The position numbers and the translations under genes are program-made. This document shows, piece by piece, positions 1-7,381 of a stretch of DNA of 34,574 nucleotides (positions within the stretch are counted from its first letter, which is position 1; each line of letters opens with the position of its first letter). Location: contig NZ_QPKF01000010.1 in assembly GCF_003339585.1 (NCBI RefSeq), positions 1 to 34,574 on the forward strand, read 5' to 3'. The notes beneath the pieces are model-generated. The model was not told the DNA's origin. It did not search any database and saw nothing but the letters and a program-made list of their open reading frames with translations. The stretch comes from Exiguobacterium sp. RIT594. GTDB lineage: Bacteria > Bacillota > Bacilli > Exiguobacteriales > Exiguobacteriaceae.

Positions 1-2004
1 GATCACCATATCAATCACGAACATACTCAGCATGAAGACCAACAAATGGGTGCTTCACATCATGAACATGAAGGAATGATTGGAGACTTCAAGAAAAGAT
101 TTCTCGTATCGTTAATATTGACTGTTCCAATCCTGCTACTTTCCAAAATGATTCAAGAATGGTCGGGTATCAACATTAGCTTTCCATATGACGACGTTGT
201 TTTGCTTTTTCTATCCACAATTGTCTACTTCTACGGTGGATGGCCGTTCTTAAAAGGTAGCTTAGACGAAATGAAACAAAAAAATCCGGGGATGATGATG
301 TTGATCGCTTTAGCGATTAGTGTTGCATACTTTTATAGTGTGGGCATCATCTTAGGTCTAGGAGAGGGACATGACTTTTTCTGGGAGTTAGCAACGCTCA
401 TAGATATTATGCTTTTAGGACATTGGATTGAAATGAAGTCAATCATGGGCGCGTCTAACGCGCTACAAGAATTAGTCAAATTGTTACCCAGTATTGCGCA
501 TCGAATTGATGATGAAAAAATAGAAGATATTGAGGTGTCGGAATTACAGACTGGTGACGTGATTCTGATCAAACCTGGGGAGCAAGTTCCAGTTGACGGT
601 AAGATAATAAAAGGAGCAACAACAGTTGATGAATCGATGCTGACAGGTGAATCTCTTCCCATCGAAAAGAAAATGGACGACAACGTAATTGCTGGCTCCA
701 TTAATCAAGAAGGAAGCTTGACCGTTGAAACGAAAAATACAGGTGAAGGCACGTATCTATCGAAAGTGATCGAATTAGTCAGCGAAGCGCAGGCATCTAA
801 ATCTAAAACACAAAATTTAGCGAATCGTGCAGCAAAAATCCTCTTCTATGTCGCTGTTTTTGCTGGTGTGTTGACATTCATCATTTGGCTTGCATTAGGA
901 TATCCGCTCAGTATTGCTGTCGAGCGTATGGTGACTGTCATGGTTATTTCGTGTCCCCATGCACTAGGACTTGCAGCGCCATTGGTCGTCTCTGTCTCGA
1001 CGGCCCTGTCTGCTAAGAAAGGCTTATTGATTCGAAATCGGACGCAGTTTGAAGAGGCACGGAAATTAGACGCCATTATTTTTGATAAGACAGGTACTTT
1101 GACGCAAGGTAATTTTGGTGTGACGGATTTGATGCCGGTTGATGAAATTTCCTCAAACGAACTACTTCGTCTAGCAGCTGGAGTCGAACGTTCATCACAA
1201 CATCCTCTTGCTAAAGGGGTAGTGAAAAGAGCAGAAGAGCTACAACTATCACTTCCATCGATCGAAGACTTTATGTCTATTACAGGAGTCGGATTGGAGG
1301 GGAAAGTAGAGGGTACGTTAATTCGTGTAGTGAGTCCTAGATATATTCGTCAAGAAAAAATAACGATTGATGAGCTCGCTTTTGAAAAATTATCTGAAGA
1401 AGGAAAGACCGTCATATTTGTATTGAAAAATAAGCAATTACTGGGAATGATTGCACTTGCTGATTTAGTAAGAGAAGAAGCAAAAGAGACTGTGACTGCG
1501 CTTAAAAACAAAGGCATAAATTCAATCATGCTCACTGGTGACAATAAAAAGGTTGCACATTGGGTTGCCAAACAGTTGGGTATTGACGAAGTTCATGCAG
1601 AAGTTTTACCTGATGATAAATCAAGACAAGTAAAGAACATTCAATCGGAAGGTAGGAAAGTAGCCATGGTCGGTGATGGCATTAATGATGCACCCGCACT
1701 GGCACAAGCTGACGTAGGGATTGCGATTGGTAGTGGAACCGACGTGGCAGTTGAAACCGCTGATATCGTACTGGTCAGAAGTAATCCGAAGGATGTTCTC
1801 GCTATCCTTGAACTTTCCCGAAGCACTTATAACAAAATGATTCAAAACCTATGGTGGGCAGCTGGTTATAATATTATAACAATACCACTAGCAGCCGGCG
1901 TTCTAGCTCCCTATGGTGTGATCTTATCTCCAGCTATTGGGGCAGTACTAATGAGTCTTAGCACCGTCATTGTTGCTGTAAATGCTAGAATGTTAAAAAT
2001 ATGA
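1..2004 (+). CDS. copB: CopB-type copper-exporting P1B ATPase (5' end outside window)
   Basis: The frame is open from base 1. The ATG at 46 has no ribosome binding site and is preceded in frame by a histidine-rich stretch (DHHINHEH), so the true start lies upstream of the window. Numbered from that Met, the P-type ATPase motifs are TGES near residue 200, the membrane motif CPH at 303-305, the phosphorylation site DKTGT at 347, an HP motif (SSQHPLA) and GDGINDAP near 543. CPH instead of CPC, together with a His-rich N-terminus lacking CxxC metal-binding domains, is the mark of the CopB/P1B-3 group, which exports copper (Cu(II) or Cu(I)) across the membrane. A strong hairpin follows 50 bases after the stop. 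Silver export is an alternative substrate. The family call is secure; the ion is inferred. Confidence 0.93.
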   Translation, partial: DHHINHEHTQHEDQQMGASHHEHEGMIGDFKKRFLVSLILTVPILLLSKMIQEWSGINISFPYDDVVLLFLSTIVYFYGGWPFLKGSLDEMKQKNPGMMMLIALAISVAYFYSVGIILGLGEGHDFFWELATLIDIMLLGHWIEMKSIMGASNALQELVKLLPSIAHRIDDEKIEDIEVSELQTGDVILIKPGEQVPVDGKIIKGATTVDESMLTGESLPIEKKMDDNVIAGSINQEGSLTVETKNTGEGTYLSKVIELVSEAQASKSKTQNLANRAAKILFYVAVFAGVLTFIIWLALGYPLSIAVERMVTVMVISCPHALGLAAPLVVSVSTALSAKKGLLIRNRTQFEEARKLDAIIFDKTGTLTQGNFGVTDLMPVDEISSNELLRLAAGVERSSQHPLAKGVVKRAEELQLSLPSIEDFMSITGVGLEGKVEGTLIRVVSPRYIRQEKITIDELAFEKLSEEGKTVIFVLKNKQLLGMIALADLVREEAKETVTALKNKGINSIMLTGDNKKVAHWVAKQLGIDEVHAEVLPDDKSRQVKNIQSEGRKVAMVGDGINDAPALAQADVGIAIGSGTDVAVETADIVLVRSNPKDVLAILELSRSTYNKMIQNLWWAAGYNIITIPLAAGVLAPYGVILSPAIGAVLMSLSTVIVAVNARMLKI

Positions 2005-2053
2005 AATCATTTGAAGTGATTTCAGAACTTATTAGTGGCCAAGCACTGGATTT

Positions 2054-2103
2054 AATCGCGTGTAAAAAGTCTATGAGTATTCGAAGACTTTTTACACGCG
2101 ATT
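2054..2103 (+). terminator. Intrinsic terminator after copB
   Basis: Two perfect 19-bp arms (AATCGCGTGTAAAAAGTCT and its reverse complement) flank a 12-base loop. The downstream arm runs into a T-rich stretch (TTTTAATTTT). It lies 50 bases after the copB stop, with no other gene for it to serve on the plus strand. Confidence 0.8.
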
Positions 2104-2125
2104 TTAATTTTATTAGAATATATGA

Positions 2126-2443
2126 TTATGTCCATATAGAGAACATAAAACAGAGCTGTAACGTTCTGTGTGATGGAAGGGACTGTAAACCGACTTTTAG
2201 ATTGCTTCTAGTCTTTCTCCTCTCAAAAAAAGCTTTTCGATTGCGAACACAGTAAGCCAGCGTCCTGATACGCTGTCCGTTTTTTTGAGGTCTGCCTCCG
2301 TTCGTCCGTGACCCTTCTAATTTTTCGTACGTTTCAGTTCGTACTTTCAAATCTTCGTAAATCGAATCGGATGAACGTATAAAAAATAATAACGAATGCT
2401 TCTTTAAAGCCAATAAAGTGGTACGTGCTAGTTCTTCGACCAT
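2126..2443 (-). CDS. Possible small basic protein, or non-coding copy of the radC-leader element
   Basis: A 105-codon frame opens with ATG (2443) behind a GGAG sequence about 8 bases upstream. The product would be very basic in its second half (FFERRKTRS) and matches no family I recognise. The part covering about 2138-2318 is clearly related at the DNA level to the stretch at 9910-10141 upstream of the radC-like gene, where the same strand is also open. The conserved unit is therefore probably the DNA or RNA itself rather than a protein. I list it so that the 2005-2485 interval is accounted for; the coding call is weak. Confidence 0.22.
   Translation of the reverse strand: MVEELARTTLLALKKHSLLFFIRSSDSIYEDLKVRTETYEKLEGSRTNGGRPQKNGQRIRTLAYCVRNRKAFFERRKTRSNLKVGLQSLPSHRTLQLCFMFSIWT
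2138..2318. repeat. Diverged copy A of a GC-rich element (copy B at 9910-10141)
   Basis: Read alongside copy B, the same landmarks occur in the same order: an AGAGC/CTGT-containing block, AAGCTTTTCG, a CGTCC block, CGCTGTCCG followed by a T7 run, then a TCCG/GTGACCCTT block. Copy A is shorter, more AT-rich, and is followed by a metal exporter rather than by radC, so it looks like a degraded relative. Confidence 0.6.
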
Positions 2444-2485
2444 GTTGTCACTCCAAAACTTATTTTAGACAGCAACAAAATTCGA

Positions 2486-2523
2486 GGCCACCATATTCAA
2501 ATGAACATTTGAATATGGTGGCC
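2486..2523. promoter_or_regulatory. ArsR/SmtB-type operator in the czcD promoter
   Basis: A perfect inverted repeat with 17-bp arms and a GAAC centre. Its core TCAAATGAACATTTGA closely matches the operators of ArsR/SmtB metal sensors such as CadC and CzrA (TCAAATAAATATTTGA type, from memory of that family). A plausible promoter overlaps its right arm: TTGAAT (2509-2514), 16-base spacer, TATATT (2531-2536). Binding here would block the -35 region, giving metal-inducible czcD. No regulator gene lies beside it. Confidence 0.75.
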
Positions 2524-2572
2524 ATTGTGCTATATTTATCTTAGAAATTAAAATTTAAAGGAGGAGATTCTG

Positions 2573-3484
2573 TTGGCGCACGACCATAATCATAGTCATA
2601 ACAACGTAAATATAAAGGCACTGAAGTGGTCTTTCATGCTAATCTTTTTATTTATGATTATTGAAGTTATTGGAGGGATTTGGACCAATAGTCTAGCGTT
2701 ACTTTCAGATGCTGGACATATGCTAAGTGATGCAGCTGCTCTTGGGCTCAGTCTAACAGCATTAATGTTTGGGCAACGGAAGGCTACGGATCACAAGACA
2801 TTCGGATACAAACGCTTTGAAATTTTAGCGGCCTTCTTGAACGGAATCACTCTGATTGCTATCGCGCTCTATATCTTCTACGAAGCATATCGACGTCTGC
2901 TTGAACCTCCTGCAGTTTTAAGCTCAGGTATGCTGATCATCTCAACTATTGGCTTGTTAGTTAATATTGTTGTGGCATTCATCCTCATGCGGGCGGACAA
3001 AGATGAAAATTTAAATGTCAGAAGTGCCTTTTTACATGTGATCGGAGATTTGCTTGGCTCAATCGGTGCCATTATTGCGGCAGTGCTGATAATATTCTTC
3101 GGTTGGACGATAGCCGATCCGATTGCGAGCATAGTAGTCGCGATTCTTGTATTTATCAGTGGTTTGCGTGTAACAAAGGATTCATGGCATATTTTGATGG
3201 AAGGTGTCCCATTCAATTTAAACGCCAGTGAAATCAAAAGTGCGCTACTTGCCATTGAAGAAGTGGAAGAAGTACATGACTTTCGTCTATGGTCCATCAC
3301 ATCTGATTATCATGTACTAAGTTGCCATTTAGTAGTTAAATCGGATGAAGCACGAAAGGGTGTACTTAGACAGGTCCGTACGTTGATTCATGACCAGTTT
3401 GATTTACAAGATCTTACGATTCAAATCGAGTGTACAGGTATCGATGAATGCTCGCATGCGGCACATGAGAGCCACGCTCATTGA
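2573..3484 (+). CDS. czcD: CzcD-type cation diffusion facilitator (Zn/Cd/Co exporter)
   Basis: This 303-residue protein of the cation diffusion facilitator family exchanges cytoplasmic divalent metal for protons. It starts at TTG, with AAAGGAGGAG just upstream and no competing ATG. The N-terminus is His-rich (HDHNHSHNN). Six hydrophobic segments follow. Metal-site signatures are SDAGHMLSDA in TM2 and HVIGDLLGS in TM5, the HxxxD pairs of the zinc-selective members. The C-terminal cytoplasmic domain (from about residue 205) ends in a second His cluster (CSHAAHESHAH). An ArsR-type operator precedes it. The bdbDC genes follow 97 bases later on the same strand with no terminator between, so co-transcription is possible. 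Family certain; the metal spectrum (Zn, Cd, Co) is inferred. Confidence 0.93.
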   Translation: MAHDHNHSHNNVNIKALKWSFMLIFLFMIIEVIGGIWTNSLALLSDAGHMLSDAAALGLSLTALMFGQRKATDHKTFGYKRFEILAAFLNGITLIAIALYIFYEAYRRLLEPPAVLSSGMLIISTIGLLVNIVVAFILMRADKDENLNVRSAFLHVIGDLLGSIGAIIAAVLIIFFGWTIADPIASIVVAILVFISGLRVTKDSWHILMEGVPFNLNASEIKSALLAIEEVEEVHDFRLWSITSDYHVLSCHLVVKSDEARKGVLRQVRTLIHDQFDLQDLTIQIECTGIDECSHAAHESHAH

Positions 3485-3581
3485 TAAATGAACGTTGTAA
3501 AATACTTTAATCGAATAGAAGGAGGTGTTGACCTTTCCCTTTTCTGATTAACTTCAGAAAGTGGGAGGGTCGAATCATGTT

Positions 3582-4262
3582 ATGAAACAAAAGAAGGTTT
3601 TAGTTGTTGTAACGTTGCTGATCGTTTTTTTAATAGTTCTTTCAATGTTTTTGATCAAGAACAATGCTGTTCAAGAAAAAAAGAGTACAGTCCTAAATGA
3701 TACGGTAAAAATAGAAGGTCAACCAACACAAGGAGAAAACTCTGCACCTGTTTCAATCGTCGAGTTCGGAGATTATAAATGTCCGTCTTGTAAACAATGG
3801 GGGGAAACGGTTTATCCGAAGTTGAAAAAGGAGTTCATTGACACTGGTAAGGTACAGTTCAGCTATATCAATGTTTTATTCCATGGGGAAGAATCGATTT
3901 TGGCCGCTAAGGCATCAGAATCTGTTTATCGTCAAGACAAGAAGGCATTTTGGACATTCCATAAGGCGATTTATGATGCACAACCGAGAGTCGAACAGCA
4001 TGATGACCCATGGGTGACTGAAGAATCCCTGTTAAGAATCGCTGCAAAATCAGTACCAGACATTAATCAAGAACAACTCACATCTGATTTAAGAAATAAT
4101 GCGGACATCCTTGATGAAGTGTCGAAGGACGATGCACTCGTGAAAGAACACGGTGTCGAGCTGACACCTACGATCGTGATCAATGGTATTAAACTCGATG
4201 ACCCGTTTGATTACGATACGATTTCCCGTGTGATTGAAGAACAGGTAACGGCCGATGAATGA
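3582..4262 (+). CDS. bdbD: BdbD/DsbA-like membrane-anchored thiol:disulfide oxidoreductase
   Basis: The product of 226 residues has a signal anchor at about residues 6-25 and an extracellular thioredoxin-fold domain. The active site is C67-P-S-C70 (GDYKCPSC) and the cis-proline loop reads GVELTPTIVING, both typical of DsbA/BdbD enzymes that introduce disulfides into exported proteins. The frame is open from a GTG at 3561, but GGGAGGG at 3563-3569 fits the ATG at 3582 better (12-base gap, rather long). A short hairpin (TTTCTGA/TCAGAAA, 3541-3560) precedes it. The gene overlaps bdbC by 8 bases, so the two are translationally coupled and work as an oxidase/recycling pair. Its presence in a metal island suggests repair of thiols oxidised or bound by metal, or folding of exported proteins; this is inference. 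Confidence 0.88.
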   Translation: MKQKKVLVVVTLLIVFLIVLSMFLIKNNAVQEKKSTVLNDTVKIEGQPTQGENSAPVSIVEFGDYKCPSCKQWGETVYPKLKKEFIDTGKVQFSYINVLFHGEESILAAKASESVYRQDKKAFWTFHKAIYDAQPRVEQHDDPWVTEESLLRIAAKSVPDINQEQLTSDLRNNADILDEVSKDDALVKEHGVELTPTIVINGIKLDDPFDYDTISRVIEEQVTADE

Positions 4263-4680
4263 ACAGGTACGACGTCATGGTATGTATATGGCGTGGATCA
4301 TAGCACTCGTTGCCACACTCGGTAGCCTGTATTTTAGTGAGATTCGTGGATTCGTACCTTGTGAGCTCTGTTGGTCACAACGTATTTTCATGTATCCGCT
4401 CAGTATCATCCTGGGCGTCGCCGTATTCAATAATGATTCAGGTGTGGTTCGATATGTATTACCACTTAGCCTTATCGGGGGAAGTATTTCTGTCTACCAC
4501 TACATGGTTCAAAAGATTCCAGGATTTGCTGAGGTCAAGCCATGTCTTCAAGGTGTCCCTTGCAACGTACAATATATTAATTGGTTAGGTTTCATAACGA
4601 TTCCCTTCCTTGCCCTGACAGCATTTTTGCTAATTACGCTGATTATGATTGGAGTTCGACAAGCATTTAAAAAAAATTAA
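4255..4680 (+). CDS. bdbC: BdbC/DsbB-like quinone-linked disulfide oxidase
   Basis: A 141-residue integral membrane protein with four hydrophobic segments and the two cysteine pairs of DsbB/BdbC: C36-E-L-C39 in the first outer loop and C97/C103 (KPCLQGVPC) in the second. It re-oxidises BdbD and passes electrons to membrane quinone. Start and stop overlap the end of bdbD (ATGAATGA), with no strong ribosome binding site of its own, as expected for translational coupling. A perfect 22-bp hairpin 158 bases downstream ends the transcript. The length is normal for the family and both redox pairs are intact. Confidence 0.9.
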   Translation: MNEQVRRHGMYMAWIIALVATLGSLYFSEIRGFVPCELCWSQRIFMYPLSIILGVAVFNNDSGVVRYVLPLSLIGGSISVYHYMVQKIPGFAEVKPCLQGVPCNVQYINWLGFITIPFLALTAFLLITLIMIGVRQAFKKN

Positions 4681-4837
4681 GTTAATAAGAGAGAGTCACT
4701 TCATCTCATTTAGCGATTTTCTTCATATCATGAGTACGACTAGAACATAAGGAGGGAAAACATAAAAGTTTCTTTTTTAATTTATAGCTTATTCCCTGAT
4801 TGAATCGACGGGATAAGGAAAAGAAAATCGATTATAT

Positions 4838-4887
4838 AAAAAAGACAATGTCTCATTTCACTTTCGAAATGAGACATTGTCTTTTTT
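4838..4887. terminator. Bidirectional intrinsic terminator between bdbC and copD
   Basis: Perfect 22-bp arms with a 6-base loop, bounded by an A-run on the left and a T-run on the right, so it can stop transcription from both sides. It sits between the convergent bdbDC and copCD units. Confidence 0.92.
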
Positions 4888-4958
4888 ATTTTATACGACT
4901 GGAAGATTGTATATCGTTAAAACTCTTGATCAAGAAGATACTAAAGTGAATTTTTTAA

Positions 4959-6056
4959 TCAAAACGTCAAAGAAATACTATACAAGAAAGCTAAAAATAA
5001 GGAAACAGACATTCCTAATCCTAAAAAAAGTGTTTTGATCGATTCATTCGTTTTTCTAATAAGGAATACTACCAATCCCCCGAAAAGAAGACCGATCACC
5101 AGGAACAAGACGGATGTCATTCCTGGTTCAAACTCGATGTTTGAATATTCAAAGCGTAGATTAGGGAAGACGAAAGCAGACAGCTGTCCGGCCCCACTTG
5201 ATTTGAGTGTATCCTCTACGGAGTGAGGTGGCTCTTGCTGACCGAGCAACGCAGTTGCTGCGAAGATGAAGAGAATCAGTGTACCTTCCATGCGCATTCT
5301 CATCTGTTTGACTTTAAGCGTTTGTTTGGAAGAGGCATAACTCCATTTCCCATTCATGAAACCGATGATCAGCACAGGGAGAATTAAGACATGTTTCCAT
5401 AGTAAGGCTTGACCATACGGTAAAATCCAAGAATTCGGATAGTCGTCTACTTTCACGACGACTGACATCAAATAGATGCCGGATCCGAGGATAATCAAAA
5501 AGCATAGCGTCACGAGCGGTCTGAACCATTCCAACACGTTGTCCCAACGGGGATTCGATGCGTTGGAATAGCCTAATACGAGTAAACCGCCAGTCCAAAT
5601 GAAGACAGACAAAGCATGAGCGGTATGTACGAGTAATCCTTCTGCACCTGTGATACTGGAGGCGTGTCCGGACCATGCGAGTGTACCAACCATGGCAAGT
5701 AACAAAAATAGGGCAAACTTCAAGCGTCCCGAATGGAGTGACGTATTCCTGACGACCAGAAAAAGTAATATGCAACAGATTGTCATCAAGATTAAGGCAT
5801 TTCCAGCTTCGAATGTGAGCAGAACGGACCGCAGAGTCAACCACAGTCCGATGTCTTCTTGCAAATAAAGTACGATACGTATGACCGACAATGAAAAGAA
5901 AACAGGAATTAATAGGATGAGAAGTCGTATCCATCTTATCGGGAACGCTACATCAGGTCGATAAGTGTGAGGAATGAGCTGTAACGAGAAATGACCGATC
6001 AACAGTGCAAAACAGGCGTACAGCAATGTATCTCCTAAAATATAGAGCAAAGTCAT
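4959..6056 (-). CDS. copD: CopD-family copper transport membrane protein
   Basis: A 365-residue polytopic membrane protein with about eight or nine hydrophobic segments. The stretch WSGHASS followed by LLVHTAHALSVFIWTGGLLVLG is characteristic of CopD/PcoD proteins, whose conserved membrane histidines are thought to handle copper. The preceding gene is copC and the two overlap by 4 bases (ATGA), the usual copC-copD order. Some Gram-positive homologues are fused into one YcnJ-type protein; here they are separate. The role is copper uptake or handling at the membrane; direction of transport is not settled for the family. It converges on bdbC at a shared terminator. Confidence 0.85.
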   Translation of the reverse strand: MTLLYILGDTLLYACFALLIGHFSLQLIPHTYRPDVAFPIRWIRLLILLIPVFFSLSVIRIVLYLQEDIGLWLTLRSVLLTFEAGNALILMTICCILLFLVVRNTSLHSGRLKFALFLLLAMVGTLAWSGHASSITGAEGLLVHTAHALSVFIWTGGLLVLGYSNASNPRWDNVLEWFRPLVTLCFLIILGSGIYLMSVVVKVDDYPNSWILPYGQALLWKHVLILPVLIIGFMNGKWSYASSKQTLKVKQMRMRMEGTLILFIFAATALLGQQEPPHSVEDTLKSSGAGQLSAFVFPNLRFEYSNIEFEPGMTSVLFLVIGLLFGGLVVFLIRKTNESIKTLFLGLGMSVSLFLAFLYSISLTF

Positions 6057-6598
6057 TTTGTTCGCCCCTTCAAAACAATCTGATAAAAGAAGAACAGTAA
6101 CATGATAAATAATCCACCGGCAATTAGGAATGGAAAGAAATCAGTCTCTTCAGCGGGGGACGTTGTCGTCTTCACTGTTTCCGTGTCGGCGTCTTTCTCT
6201 TGGATGGGCTTCGGCTGCTCGCTCGTTTCGCTCGCGGTCGTTTGGGTTTCGATATTGAACAGATAGGTTCCTTCGATAGGATGTCCATCTGTACCGATGA
6301 TCTTCCATTGGACGCGATACCGACCAGATGTCAGCTCTCGATCGAGCTGGAACGTCATACGTCGCCTTTCTTGTGTGAAAGTACCCTTCAGTGCATCCGA
6401 AGAAGCGAAATCAAATACTTGAATACTTCCACCGGCTTCGATGTTCGTCTCGAAGTTCAACGTGATGGTTTTTGTAGGCAGAACAGTCTCATCTGCCTGG
6501 GGTGTGGAAGATTCGAGCCCAGTGTGAGCTGAGGCTTGTACAGGACACCACAAGAGCATTCCTGATAGCAGTAACAATAGGTAATTTATTCGAAACAT
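6053..6598 (-). CDS. copC: CopC-family extracellular copper-binding protein, membrane-tethered
   Basis: The start at ATG 6598 is preceded by AAAGGAG at 6607-6613; the open frame runs further upstream to 6664 but without a ribosome site there. A signal peptide is predicted to be cut after ASA, leaving His25 as the first mature residue, which is what the CopC Cu(II) site needs (amino-terminal histidine brace). The partner motif TDGHP carries D103 and H105. A single CopC beta-sandwich domain reaches about residue 118, followed by a Thr/Glu/Lys-rich linker and a C-terminal transmembrane helix (about 155-175). Unlike free periplasmic CopC it is therefore anchored outside the cell. It is translationally coupled to copD and transcribed divergently from cmtR. 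Confidence 0.88.
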   Translation of the reverse strand: MFRINYLLLLLSGMLLWCPVQASAHTGLESSTPQADETVLPTKTITLNFETNIEAGGSIQVFDFASSDALKGTFTQERRRMTFQLDRELTSGRYRVQWKIIGTDGHPIEGTYLFNIETQTTASETSEQPKPIQEKDADTETVKTTTSPAEETDFFPFLIAGGLFIMLLFFFYQIVLKGRTK

Positions 6599-6635
6599 CT
6601 TTTCAACTCCTTTATGTTTGTTATGTACGGTCAAA

Positions 6636-6664
6636 ATCATAAGGGATAAAAACAGACACCTCAA
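6636..6664 (-). promoter_or_regulatory. Promoter of copCD
   Basis: On the minus strand, TTGAGG (-35, 6659-6664) is followed by a 17-base spacer and TATGAT (-10, 6636-6641), 37 bases upstream of the copC start. Its -35 box lies only 6 bases from the -35 box of the divergent cmtR promoter. Confidence 0.75.
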
Positions 6665-6670
6665 GATTTT

Positions 6671-6717
6671 TTGACGCTTACATTAGTAAATGCTAATATG
6701 ATGATAACATATTAATG
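6671..6717 (+). promoter_or_regulatory. Promoter and likely operator of cmtR-cadA
   Basis: TTGACG (6671-6676), 17-base spacer, TATAAT-like TAATAT (6694-6699). Two dyads overlap it: ATTAG-N6-CTAAT in the spacer (6682-6697) and TAATATG-N7-CATATTA over the -10 and start region (6694-6714). This is where the adjacent metal sensor would be expected to repress its own operon; the assignment of operator to regulator is inferred. Confidence 0.75.
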
Positions 6718-6746
6718 AAAACGAATATGAAAAAGGAGTGAACAAT

Positions 6747-7079
6747 TTGGAACAATTACTGGAACCATTGGACTTGAAGGTGAGGGTCGTTCATGGTTTT
6801 TCTAATAAAACACGATTGCAAATCTTAGAGTGTATCTATGATGGTGAAAAGACTGTGACAGAAATCGTCGAGGCGGTCCAAGGAAATCAGTCCAACGTTT
6901 CACAGCATCTAGCTTGTCTAAAAGGATGCGGATTGATTCAAAAACGGACGCAGGGAAAGTATGGCTATTACTCCCTACGCAACGAGACAGTCAGGGAACT
7001 GTTACGACTATTCGGGACACTGACTCTCGAAATCGGACAGGAGTCTGCTTGTTGTGAACATCACATCGAGGAGGCGTAA
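6747..7079 (+). CDS. cmtR: CmtR-like ArsR-family Cd(II)/Pb(II)-responsive repressor
   Basis: A 110-residue winged-helix repressor of the ArsR/SmtB family. I place the start at TTG 6747, because AAAAGGAG (6731-6738) lies 8 bases before it; the GTG at 6738 overlaps that ribosome site. The recognition-helix region reads SNVSQHLACLKGCGL, with C57 and C61 in the helix, and C102/C103 follow near the C-terminus. Cys57, Cys61 and Cys102 are the ligands of mycobacterial CmtR, so the metal site is of that type, not the N-terminal CVC-type site of CadC. It should release DNA when cadmium or lead binds. Its stop overlaps the next start (TAATG), so it is coupled to the cadA frame. Confidence 0.88.
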   Translation: MEQLLEPLDLKVRVVHGFSNKTRLQILECIYDGEKTVTEIVEAVQGNQSNVSQHLACLKGCGLIQKRTQGKYGYYSLRNETVRELLRLFGTLTLEIGQESACCEHHIEEA

Positions 7080-7081
7080 TG

Positions 7082-7195
7082 ATGGCCAGTTCCTGTTGTA
7101 ACAACAGCTCTCCAAAGGAAAGCGAAGCAAGTGAACCGAAGGCTGTTTCTACATCAATAACAACAACGTGCTGTGCCACGAATGAGGAAGATTGA
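7082..7195 (+). CDS. Cys-pair-rich short ORF, the severed N-terminus of CadA
   Basis: GAGGAGG (7068-7074) gives ideal spacing to the ATG at 7082; an ATG at 7079 overlaps the cmtR stop. The frame encodes 37 residues, rich in Ser, Thr and Glu, with two Cys-Cys pairs (codons at 7094-7099 and 7169-7174), and ends at TGA 7193-7195. The same frame then continues without a stop for 62 codons, carrying three more Cys-Cys pairs, into the cadA frame at 7382. The natural reading is a single CadA polypeptide with a five-pair metal-binding extension and one nonsense codon. It could instead be a genuine metal-binding peptide. See the finding on the TGA. Confidence 0.6.
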   Translation: MASSCCNNSSPKESEASEPKAVSTSITTTCCATNEED

Positions 7196-7381
7196 CTCCG
7201 GACAAAGGGTATACAGTCGAGTTGCTGTTCGAAATCGACATCCGAGATAGCCGGTACGAGCATACAAAACGAATCTTCTCTTCCTAAAGAAGAGGATACT
7301 TGCTGTAGCACGATATCAAAGACAGATGCAAAAAAATCGGACACAGATACCTGTTGTTCTTCGGGTAATGCTTCTTCGGAT

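Noticed and set aside
2001-2255. 84-codon plus-strand frame overlapping the end of copB
   Set aside because: It overlaps copB by 4 bases but has no ribosome site, runs straight through the terminator hairpin, and the product has no protein-like pattern.
7193-7195. Selenocysteine at the in-frame TGA of the CadA extension
   Set aside because: No SECIS-like hairpin is evident just downstream, and the position is not one of the cysteine pairs; a nonsense mutation, sequence error or simple readthrough is more likely.
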